Shown: one piece after another, positions 1 to 5,502 of the stretch
Layout of the letters: the number at the start of each line of letters is the position of its first letter
How positions within the stretch are numbered: the stretch's first letter is position 1
Source of the DNA: Bacillota bacterium
GTDB lineage: Bacteria; Bacillota; Dethiobacteria; DTU022
Assembly (NCBI GenBank): GCA_012510625.1
Contig: JAAZHP010000124.1
Coordinates: 1-5,532, forward strand
Reading direction: 5' to 3'
Length of the DNA: 5,532 bases
Notes under the pieces: generated by a model
The model's database searches: none
What the model saw: only the letters and a program-made list of their open reading frames with translations
Told to the model about the DNA's origin: nothing
Made by a program: the position numbers and the translations under genes

Positions 1-927
1 GTGGCCCTGGGCGGCAATGCCATCCTGCAGCCCGGACAGAGCGGTACTTTTGAGGAGCAGATGGAAAATGTCCGCAAGACCGCAGCGCAGCTGGCAGAAC
101 TGATACTGAGCGGCAAGCGGCTGGTGGTTACGCACGGCAACGGCCCGCAGGTAGGGAGAATATTCCAGCAGCAGGAAATCGGCGCCCGCGAAGGCATCCC
201 TGGGATGCCGCTCTATGTCTGCGGGGCGATGTCCCAGGGGCAAATTGGCTACATGATCCAGCAGGCGCTCTACAATGAACTGCTCAAGGCCGGCTGTCAA
301 AAAACGGTGGTAACGCTGATCTGCCAGTCGCTTGTAGACCCCTCCAGCCCGGCCTTTGAAAATCCCACCAAGCCCATCGGGAGTTTTTACAGCGAAGCGG
401 AGGCCAAGAAGGCGATGGCAGAGAAGGGAGAGGCCTGGAAGGAAGACAGCGGCAGGGGCTGGCGAAAGGTGGTTCCCTCCCCGGAACCGCTGGCCTGTGC
501 AGAGATAGCGGCAATCAGGTCCCTGATTGATGAAGATGTTGTGGTAATCATCTCCGGGGGCGGAGGGATTCCGGTGATCCAGGATTCCTCGGGCACTCTC
601 TCCGGGATAGAAGCGGTTATCGACAAAGACCTGGGGGCGCAGATGATGGCCCGGGAAACGGGGGCGGATGTTCTGCTCATCCTCACCGATGTAGCCAACG
701 TGTCGATCCATTACCGGACACCCGAAGAGAAAAAGCTTGAGCAGGTATCTTTGGATGAGATGAAAGCTTACTACCGGCAGGGACATTTTAGAGCCGGCAG
801 CATGGGGCCGAAGGTCTTGGCGGCAATCCGTTTTGTCGAGAGCGGTGGGATGAGGGCTGTAATTACCTCCCTGGAAAATGCCCTGGCTGGTGCGGAAGGG
901 AAAATTGGCACTGTGATCAAAAGGTGA
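1..927 (+). CDS. arcC: Carbamate kinase, 5'-truncated by the window edge
   Basis: Carbamate kinase reversibly transfers phosphate between carbamoyl phosphate and ADP, giving ATP, CO2 and ammonia. It is the energy-yielding last step of arginine deiminase, agmatine or purine/allantoin fermentation and acts in the cytoplasm. The visible 308 residues carry the amino acid kinase fold signatures: ALGGNA at residues 2-7, THGNGPQVG at 44-52, GAMSQGQIGYM at 75-85, the PTKPIGSFYS segment at 122-131, SGGGGIPV at 185-192, IDKDLGA at 207-213, LTDVANV at 228-234 and GSMGPKV at 266-272. Family members are about 310-315 residues and usually start with a short stretch before (V)ALGGNA, so the GTG at base 1 is most likely an internal valine and the true start lies just upstream. 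No arginine deiminase or ornithine carbamoyltransferase gene is visible, so the source of carbamoyl phosphate is unknown. The product call is secure; the arc pathway assignment is only the default. Confidence 0.96.
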   Translation: MALGGNAILQPGQSGTFEEQMENVRKTAAQLAELILSGKRLVVTHGNGPQVGRIFQQQEIGAREGIPGMPLYVCGAMSQGQIGYMIQQALYNELLKAGCQKTVVTLICQSLVDPSSPAFENPTKPIGSFYSEAEAKKAMAEKGEAWKEDSGRGWRKVVPSPEPLACAEIAAIRSLIDEDVVVIISGGGGIPVIQDSSGTLSGIEAVIDKDLGAQMMARETGADVLLILTDVANVSIHYRTPEEKKLEQVSLDEMKAYYRQGHFRAGSMGPKVLAAIRFVESGGMRAVITSLENALAGAEGKIGTVIKR

Positions 928-978
928 CGGGTGCCGGCGGGCCCGGATTCTATTTTTAAATTAATAGCAGGTTTAATA

Positions 979-1035
979 CCCCCTTGTATAGAAGACTAAA
1001 TTCTCTACCAATACAATATCTTCTGACTAAGGGGG
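979..1035 (+). promoter_or_regulatory. Leader hairpin that can sequester the ligase Shine-Dalgarno site
   Basis: The 114-bp gap after arcC contains two 17-nt arms, 979-995 and 1019-1035, that pair almost throughout. CCCCCTT (979-985) pairs with AAGGGGG (1029-1035), extended by a G-U pair at 986/1028. After a 2x2 internal loop, TAGAAGA (989-995) pairs with TCTTCTG (1019-1025), again with one G-U pair. The total is 13 Watson-Crick pairs plus 2 wobbles around a 23-nt loop. The AAGGGGG arm is the Shine-Dalgarno site of the gene starting at 1042, so folding would hide it. A competing fold exists: TTGTAT (984-989) with ATACAA (1011-1016), continued by AGAA (990-993) with TTCT (1001-1004). The pairing is seen directly; regulation is inference. 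It requires transcription to start upstream of 979, and no convincing promoter was identified there. Confidence 0.5.
1029..1035 (+). promoter_or_regulatory. Ribosome binding site of the acyl-AMP ligase gene
   Basis: AAGGGGG lies 6 nt before the ATG at 1042, which is good Shine-Dalgarno spacing. It fixes that ATG as the start. It also forms the 3' arm of the leader hairpin. Confidence 0.75.
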
Positions 1036-1041
1036 ATTATT

Positions 1042-2820
1042 ATGGAAAATCCAAGCGCCCCAACGGGAGGGCAGGGAAGATGCCGCTGCGGCAGGCCGGT
1101 CTTTGGTCCCCTGGCAGAGCCGCTGGTGCCGCGCATTTGCCGGGCGGCTGCCGGGCCCCACGCTGTTACATTCATCGGCAGCGCTGCCGGAGGGCCTGAA
1201 GCGGCTCCGGTAAGGGTTGCCTGGGAGCAGCTGCACAAGGATGCCCGCGCCGCCGCTGCGGCCCTGCAGGCCCGCGGGGTAGCGCCCGGAGACCACGTGG
1301 CCCTCCTGGGTCCTACCTCCCGGGCTCTTGTCACCGCGGTGCAGGCAATCTGGCTGGCCGGGGGCTGCATGATTATGCTGCCCATACCGCTGCGGTTTAC
1401 CTCCGTCGAAGATTTCATGCAGCAGACGCGATCCCTCTTGAAGAGCGGCAACGTCTCCCTGCTGCTCATCGATCCCGAGATGGCTGCTTTCTACGTGCCC
1501 GCCCCGGGCGACCCGCCGGTGGTTCCGCTGAGCGAGATTCAGCCCGGCGGAGAGGGGGCCTTGTCAGAGGATGATTACCGGGCTGTGCCCGATGATCCCT
1601 GCCGCCTCGCCGTGCTGCAGTTCACCTCGGGTTCCACCGCGGAGCCGAAAGGGGTCATGCTGCCCCACCATGTCATTGGAGCCAACATTGACGGGATGGT
1701 TGAGGCGGCCAAGGTAACCGCGGACGATACCATTGTCAGCTGGCTGCCGCTTTACCACGACATGGGGCTCATTGGGATGCTCACCGTTTCGATGACCGTG
1801 GGCTGCTCCCTGGTGCTCGCTTCGCCGCTGGACTTTACGAACCGGCCGGGCGACTGGATGCGCTGGATGAGCGAGTTTCGCGGGACCATTACCGCCGGAC
1901 CGAATTTTTCCTGGGTCCTGGCCACGCGCGCGTTAAAGCGGATGAACGAGACGGGCGAAAAATTGGACTTATCATTAATTCGTATCGCCCTGAACGGCGC
2001 CGAACCGGTGGATCCCCTGGCTGTTGAAAATTTTATAGCGGCGGCTCTGCCCCATGGCTTCAGGCCGGGGGCTGAATTCTGCGCCTTCGGCATGGCCGAA
2101 GTGGCTATCGGCGGCAGCTTTCCCCCGCCGATGCGGGGGATGATCTGCGATGCCGTGGACCGGGTGGCCCTGGAAAGAGAAGGCCTAGCCAGGCCCGCTG
2201 ATCCCGGTCTGCCCACGACCCGCAGATTGCCCCTGCTGGGGCGGCCGGTGCCCGGCCTGGAGATGCGCATCTGCGACCCCGCCACAGGCGATCCCAGGGG
2301 CGAGCGCGAAGTGGGCGAGCTTGAAATAAGGGGGGCGTCGGTAACAACCGGCTACTACGGGCGCCCGGATCTTACGGCAGAGCTCTTTCGCAACGAGTGG
2401 CTGCGCACCGGAGACCTGGCCTATTTCGCGAAGGGACCGGATGGCGGGGAGCCGGAGCTGGTCATCTGCGGCCGGATTAAAGATGTGATTATCATCTCGG
2501 GAAGGAATATATACCCCGAGGACATTGAGCGCGCCGTGGGGATGATCGAAGGAGTGCGGGCGGGAAATGTAATTGCCTTTGGCGTGGAGAGCGCTCGCCG
2601 CAAGGAATCGATCGTCGTTGTAGCCGAAGTGCGCGGCGCCGCCTCCCTGGATGAGCTGCGCCGGGCCATTCGCCGCCGCGTAATCGAGATCTGTGAAGTG
2701 CCGCCGCGCGATATTGTCCTGGTGCAGCCGGGGACGCTGCCGAAAACCAGCTCGGGAAAACTGCAGCGGAGCCTTTGCCGGAAACAATATCTCGGTAAAG
2801 AACTCAGACCAGTAGAATAA
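1042..2820 (+). CDS. Fatty acyl-AMP ligase-like adenylate-forming enzyme (AMP-binding family)
   Basis: This 592-residue protein belongs to the ANL superfamily (acyl-CoA synthetases, NRPS adenylation domains, luciferase). Such enzymes activate a carboxylic acid with ATP to an acyl-AMP, then pass it to CoA or a carrier protein. Visible motifs are the P-loop TSGSTAEPKG (195-204), WLPLYHDMGLIG (234-245), NGAEPV (318-323), FGMAE (349-353), GELEIRG (425-431), LRTGDLA (454-460) with ATP-ribose-binding Asp458, hinge region GRIKDVIIISGRN (477-489), and PKTSSGK (567-573) with presumed catalytic Lys573. The PLYHDMGLIG motif and the segment of about 360-400 between FGMAE and LLGRPVPG (VDRVALEREGLA) resemble fatty acyl-AMP ligases more than ordinary acyl-CoA ligases, since those carry an insertion here. 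The N-terminus has a short CRC motif (14-16) and no signal peptide. No acyl carrier protein, PKS or NRPS gene is visible, so the acceptor is unknown. The start is supported by AAGGGGG 6 nt upstream. The superfamily is certain; AMP ligase versus CoA ligase is not. Confidence 0.88.
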   Translation: MENPSAPTGGQGRCRCGRPVFGPLAEPLVPRICRAAAGPHAVTFIGSAAGGPEAAPVRVAWEQLHKDARAAAAALQARGVAPGDHVALLGPTSRALVTAVQAIWLAGGCMIMLPIPLRFTSVEDFMQQTRSLLKSGNVSLLLIDPEMAAFYVPAPGDPPVVPLSEIQPGGEGALSEDDYRAVPDDPCRLAVLQFTSGSTAEPKGVMLPHHVIGANIDGMVEAAKVTADDTIVSWLPLYHDMGLIGMLTVSMTVGCSLVLASPLDFTNRPGDWMRWMSEFRGTITAGPNFSWVLATRALKRMNETGEKLDLSLIRIALNGAEPVDPLAVENFIAAALPHGFRPGAEFCAFGMAEVAIGGSFPPPMRGMICDAVDRVALEREGLARPADPGLPTTRRLPLLGRPVPGLEMRICDPATGDPRGEREVGELEIRGASVTTGYYGRPDLTAELFRNEWLRTGDLAYFAKGPDGGEPELVICGRIKDVIIISGRNIYPEDIERAVGMIEGVRAGNVIAFGVESARRKESIVVVAEVRGAASLDELRRAIRRRVIEICEVPPRDIVLVQPGTLPKTSSGKLQRSLCRKQYLGKELRPVE

Positions 2821-2852
2821 CCTGCGTCCAGGCAACACAATGGCCAAAAACA

Positions 2853-2881
2853 TTGACAACATGTCCTGATTGGGTCAGAAT
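2853..2881 (+). promoter_or_regulatory. Candidate sigma-A promoter for the CapA-like gene
   Basis: A perfect -35 hexamer TTGACA (2853-2858) is followed after exactly 17 bp by CAGAAT (2876-2881), a 4/6 match to TATAAT. Transcription would be expected to begin around 2887-2890, essentially at the ATG at 2888, giving a leaderless or nearly leaderless message. This fits the lack of a clear Shine-Dalgarno site before that ATG. It also suggests capA is transcribed separately from the ligase gene, 67 bp upstream. The weak -10 keeps confidence modest. Confidence 0.35.
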
Positions 2882-2886
2882 TGTCA
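2854..2886. repeat. Inverted repeat TGACAA-N21-TTGTCA over the candidate promoter
   Basis: Perfect 6-bp arms at 2854-2859 and 2881-2886 flank the candidate promoter spacer. One arm covers most of the -35 box; the other overlaps the last base of the -10 and the start region. It could be an operator, but 6-bp arms at this distance also arise by chance. Confidence 0.25.
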
Positions 2887-2887
2887 C

Positions 2888-4192
2888 ATGAAGACTATAC
2901 GAAAATTATTCTTAACCGGTTTAGCCTTCTTTCTAATCGCAGCTTCATGCAGCCCGCCGGTTGAACTCGACGTTACCGCGGAATACGACGATCCTTCTTT
3001 GACCCTTGCATTAAATGTGCCCGTTGATGAAACGCTGCTGGCGGAGCAGCTAACGCTTGATCCTGCAATCCCGGTATCGGTAATGGGGCAAGAGAAAGGC
3101 ATCTATGAAATTAGGCCGCTGGACAGCTGGCCTGAAGAGAGCGCCTTTACCCTTACGCTTAAGCCATTTCATATCCCCGGCGCTGTTCTGAGCCGGCCCT
3201 TTACTTTTTCATTTCAAACTCCTCCGCCGCCGGGATACGACCTGGTGGCGGTAGGCGATGTTATGCCGGCTTATCTTACTTCCAAAAAGCTGCAGCATTA
3301 TGATCCCGCCTACCCTTTTTCCCGCATTGCTCCTCTTTTAAAACAGGGGGACCTCGTCTTTGCCAACCTGGAATGCCCCGTTTCGGAGCGAGGCTTGCCG
3401 GCGCAGAAAACTTACACCTTTCGCGCGCACCCCTTCGTTATGGAGGCGCTTGCCTCGTCGGGGATAAACATTGTTTCCCTGGCCAATAACCACATCCTGG
3501 ACTACGGCAGAGATGCCCTTGAGGATACACTGGCCCTTCTGGAGGAACACGGCATTGCTTATGCCGGGGCCGGCCGGAACGAGGCGCATGCCCGCAAGGG
3601 GGCGGCTTTTGAAATGAACGGCATTAAAACGGCAGTGTTGGCCTACTCCGGGGTCTTTAATCATGTCTATCCCGCCTGGCGGGCCGGGCCGGAGAGACCG
3701 GGGACCGTTTATTATTGTGAGCGAGAACAATTAATTGCCGATATCGAGAAGGTGCGCCGCTGGGCTGATGTGGTGATTGTCTCGCTGCACTGGGGCGATG
3801 AATATACCCACCGGGTCAACAGAGAACAGCAGGAGACCGGAAGGCTGGCCGTGGACAGCGGCGCCGACCTGGTGCTGGGGCATCACAGCCATACGCCGCA
3901 GGGAATTGAAATTTACAAGGGGAAGCCTATTGTTTACAGCCTCGGAAATTTCCTCTTCTATCCCTTTTCCAATCATATCTGCAATGAAAGCTATATTATA
4001 AAGGTTCGCATCGGAAAGCAAGGTGTTGAAAAAATACACCTTCTGCCTGTGCTTCTGGGCGACAGCCGGCCCTACCTGCCAGCGGGCGAAGAAGCGGCCC
4101 GCTTGCGCGCTCTACTCACCGGCCTGCTGGACGAGCTCGGTACATCGTGGGAAATTGAGGGCGACGCCATATCCGTTATAACAGATCCTTAA
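2888..4192 (+). CDS. CapA/PgsA-family lipoprotein (metallophosphatase-like)
   Basis: CapA-family proteins have a calcineurin-like metallophosphatase fold and are linked to poly-gamma-glutamate or capsule synthesis, though many homologues in Clostridia have no proven role. From ATG 2888 the protein has 434 residues. It opens with a lipoprotein signal peptide: basic MKTIRK, a hydrophobic core, then IAASC with the lipidated Cys at 21, so it should sit on the outer face of the membrane. Residues of about 25-112 are beta-rich and look like an Ig-like (Big_5-type) domain ending in FTFSFQTPPPP. The CapA domain follows: VGDVMP (122-127), NLECP (160-164), LANNHILDYG (198-207), SLHWGDEY (299-306), GHHSH (331-335) and YSLGNF (350-355), so the presumed metal ligands are intact. 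A TTG start at 2870 would add six residues; ATG 2888 gives a standard signal peptide and was preferred. No capB/capC-like ligase genes are adjacent, so poly-gamma-glutamate synthesis is not supported by context. Confidence 0.9.
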   Translation: MKTIRKLFLTGLAFFLIAASCSPPVELDVTAEYDDPSLTLALNVPVDETLLAEQLTLDPAIPVSVMGQEKGIYEIRPLDSWPEESAFTLTLKPFHIPGAVLSRPFTFSFQTPPPPGYDLVAVGDVMPAYLTSKKLQHYDPAYPFSRIAPLLKQGDLVFANLECPVSERGLPAQKTYTFRAHPFVMEALASSGINIVSLANNHILDYGRDALEDTLALLEEHGIAYAGAGRNEAHARKGAAFEMNGIKTAVLAYSGVFNHVYPAWRAGPERPGTVYYCEREQLIADIEKVRRWADVVIVSLHWGDEYTHRVNREQQETGRLAVDSGADLVLGHHSHTPQGIEIYKGKPIVYSLGNFLFYPFSNHICNESYIIKVRIGKQGVEKIHLLPVLLGDSRPYLPAGEEAARLRALLTGLLDELGTSWEIEGDAISVITDP

Positions 4193-4270
4193 TGTTAGAT
4201 GTCTGACCTAAGAACCAGGAAGTCTTAAAGGCTGCCAATCAAGCTTTTCACTTTGCAAAAAGCAGCTATA

Positions 4271-4447
4271 CTTCCGCCTTTGGAAAAGGGCAATAACCAA
4301 ACCTTCTCCTCTGAAAAAAGGAAAATAAATACTCCACCATTGAAAAAGAGTAATAAGTACTCCCCCATTGAAAAAGAGTAATAAATACTCCCCCCTTTGG
4401 AAAAGTCAACAAATTCTCCCCCCTTTGGAAAAGGGGGGCCGGGGGGG
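4271..4447. repeat. Degenerate tandem array, 28-bp period, C-tract/A-tract units
   Basis: Six units each run C-rich tract, then TTTGGAAAA or ATTGAAAAA, then an A/T-rich tail such as GTAATAAATA. Starts are near 4271, 4303, 4332, 4360, 4388 and 4416. The last four are exactly 28 bp apart; the first two are more diverged and 32 and 29 bp long. Several units keep internal dyad symmetry with different bases: TACTC/GAGTA in the third (4330-4334 with 4348-4352) and fourth (4358-4362 with 4376-4380), and CCCCCCTTT/AAAGGGGGG in the sixth. A further G7 run lies at 4441-4447. There are no unique spacers, so this is not a CRISPR array. It fills most of the gap between the convergent genes; 4193-4270 shows no other supported feature. 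It resembles the C/G-tract palindromic repeats scattered through many bacterial genomes, but the family is not named with certainty. Confidence 0.75.
4418..4438. terminator. Candidate bidirectional terminator hairpin between convergent genes
   Basis: CCCCCCTTT (4418-4426) pairs perfectly with AAAGGGGGG (4430-4438) around a 3-nt loop, GGA. It lies 226 bp after the CapA stop and 33 bp past the radical SAM stop on the other strand. On the minus strand the stem is followed by AGAATTTGTT, moderately T-rich; on the plus strand it is followed by CCGGGGGGGATTT, which is a poor tail. It therefore fits best as the terminator of the radical SAM gene. It may equally be just the last unit of the repeat array. 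Confidence 0.4.
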
Positions 4448-4470
4448 ATTTACAAATTAATACACATCCA

Positions 4471-5355
4471 TCAGAGCATCCGGTAATGCTCGCTTCTCAG
4501 TATGCCTGGTGCCTTGCTTTTCAGCAGCGCGTCGAGGGTTGCCAGTAAGGATTCCCGGTCCCGGGATAGAACCGCCTTCAGCGGCAGGTAATTGGATGCA
4601 TGGTTGGCCCTGAATACACAGTTGCTTAATGATAAATGTTCTACCATCAACCTGATCTCCCGGATCATATCCCAGGGGCCGAGGGGAGTAAATCGGCCCG
4701 CTTTAATCTCGCGGTAGAGGCTGGTTCCCGGAATAATCATCAGGCTGAGCAGCCCCAGGTAGTCGGGATCAATCTCGTTTAACAGCCTGGCGCTCTCGCG
4801 GGCATGCTCTTCCGTTCCTTCGAGACCGGCCAGTCCGTTAATTAAGGTTACGGATAGCGGGATCCCCGCCTTTTTGACCCGTGCCGAGCCGCGGGCAATC
4901 TCTTCAGGTGAAGCTCCTTTCCTTACGGCTTGCAGCACAGAACCGCTGCCGCTTTCAATGCCCAGGTAGATCATTCCCAGCTTAAGGCTGCGCAGCTCCG
5001 CCAGCTCAGCAATCTCTTTTTGCAGCAGGTCCTGGGGGTTGGCGTAAACCGCTACCCGCTCCAGCAGGGGAAAGGCTGAGTCCAAGTGCTGCAGGATGGA
5101 ACGCAGCTTTTCAGTGGTCATAGTCAGGGCGTTTCCGTCGGCCAGGAAGACGCGCCTGGTCTGTGGCCAGAGCCGGCCGGCGGCGTGAATTTCCTCTTTC
5201 AGCTCTTCCAGTTCGCGCTCTCGATATTTTTTCTGTTTATACATGGCACAAAAAGTGCACCGGTTATGCGAGCACCCCACTGTCGCCTGCAGGATCAGGC
5301 TTCTTGCCTCGCTGGGAGGGCGGTAAATATCTCCTTCGTATTTAAGCGGAAACAT
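4471..5355 (-). CDS. Radical SAM protein with CX4CX2C cluster motif
   Basis: Radical SAM enzymes use a [4Fe-4S] cluster to cleave S-adenosylmethionine and start radical chemistry. This 294-residue protein starts MFPLKYEG, then YRPPSEA, and has its cluster motif at VGCSHNRCTFCAMYK (26-40), with Cys28, Cys33 and Cys36. The spacing is CX4CX2C, not the common CX3CX2C; I recall the GCSHN(K/R)CTFC form from a COG1032/Elp3-like subfamily of unknown function. Further conserved-looking segments are LADGNAL (71-77), the SAM-contacting YLGIESGSGSVL (130-141), PGTSLYREI (209-217) and FRANHASNYLP (248-258) near the C-terminus. No SPASM, B12-binding or TRAM domain is visible, so it is a compact single-domain enzyme. 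The substrate is unknown. The ATG at 5355 is preceded by GGGTGAT with 5-nt spacing. The gene is convergent with the CapA gene. Confidence 0.9.
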   Translation of the reverse strand: MFPLKYEGDIYRPPSEARSLILQATVGCSHNRCTFCAMYKQKKYRERELEELKEEIHAAGRLWPQTRRVFLADGNALTMTTEKLRSILQHLDSAFPLLERVAVYANPQDLLQKEIAELAELRSLKLGMIYLGIESGSGSVLQAVRKGASPEEIARGSARVKKAGIPLSVTLINGLAGLEGTEEHARESARLLNEIDPDYLGLLSLMIIPGTSLYREIKAGRFTPLGPWDMIREIRLMVEHLSLSNCVFRANHASNYLPLKAVLSRDRESLLATLDALLKSKAPGILRSEHYRML

Positions 5356-5360
5356 GACTA

Positions 5361-5367
5361 ATCACCC
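5361..5367 (-). promoter_or_regulatory. Ribosome binding site of the radical SAM gene
   Basis: On the minus strand GGGTGAT lies 5 nt before the ATG at 5355 and is complementary to the ATCACC stretch at the 3' end of 16S rRNA. It supports that start codon. Confidence 0.6.
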
Positions 5368-5424
5368 GTCTATTCTTTGGTAGTATGGAACTGGTAAACG
5401 GCATGTTGTACAGAAAACATAGAA

Positions 5425-5469
5425 TCAAAAGTCCTTTGCGGCAATTGGGTTCCTGCTGTTTTGCCGCAT
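5425..5469 (-). CDS. Possible 14-residue leader peptide upstream of the radical SAM gene
   Basis: On the minus strand an ATG at 5469 is preceded by GGAGGA (5479-5474) with 4-nt spacing, the best Shine-Dalgarno match in this upstream region. It opens a short frame encoding MRQNSRNPIAAKDF, ending in TGA at 5427-5425. It ends 69 bp before the radical SAM start. If the TGA were read through, the frame would run to 35 codons and stop at 5364-5362, inside the radical SAM ribosome binding site, and would include a CTTC motif. It could be a leader peptide, a small protein, or the remnant of a broken gene. I do not recognise a family. The strong ribosome binding site is the main evidence; chance is not excluded. 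Confidence 0.35.
   Translation of the reverse strand: MRQNSRNPIAAKDF
5437..5468 (-). promoter_or_regulatory. 8-bp hairpin inside the small ORF
   Basis: TGCGGCAA (minus, 5468-5461) pairs perfectly with TTGCCGCA (5444-5437) around a 16-nt loop. The 5' arm starts inside the ATG of the small ORF, and the stem is followed by AAGGACTTTTGATTCT, only weakly T-rich. Its position resembles a translation-coupled attenuator or translation-control stem ahead of the radical SAM gene, but a regulator binding site is equally possible. The structure is seen; the role is inference. Confidence 0.4.
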
Positions 5470-5502
5470 GGTATCCTCCGTGTTTTTCATCGAAGCTTAA
5501 AT

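Noticed and set aside
929..960. Possible intrinsic terminator after carbamate kinase (GC-rich stretch followed by TATTTTTAAA)
   Set aside because: The best stem is only CCGG with CCGG over a 5-nt loop, and the T-run is separated from it by ATTCTA, so it is too weak to call.
972..977. TTTAAT as a -10 box upstream of the leader hairpin
   Set aside because: It is a 5/6 match, but the bases 16-18 bp further upstream match TTGACA at only about two positions.
989..1017. Promoter TAGAAG-N17-TACAAT ahead of the ligase gene
   Set aside because: The -10 is 5/6 but the -35 matches only 3/6. It was kept only as the alternative that would remove the 5' arm of the leader hairpin.
1005..1469. Minus-strand open frames of 154 and 89 residues
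   Set aside because: They lie antisense to the 5' part of the ligase gene, have no family motifs, and are typical shadows in GC-rich coding DNA.
2185..2862. Minus-strand open frame of 225 residues
   Set aside because: It is antisense to the motif-rich C-terminal half of the ligase and its translation shows no recognisable domain.
4231..4266. GCTGC/GCAGC and GCTTTT/AAAAGC pairings after the CapA gene as a terminator
   Set aside because: The stems are short and interrupted, and no T-run follows on either strand.
4271..4447. CRISPR array
   Set aside because: Units are contiguous with no unique spacers and vary in sequence, and there are no cas genes; this is a tandem repeat.
4433..4447. G-quadruplex in the GGGGGG-CC-GGGGGGG stretch
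   Set aside because: Only two separate G-runs exist, and the Gs are better explained by pairing with the adjacent C-tracts.
5086..5361. Plus-strand open frames of 91 and 60 residues
   Set aside because: They are antisense to the N-terminal part of the radical SAM gene, which holds its cluster motif, and lack any recognisable domain.
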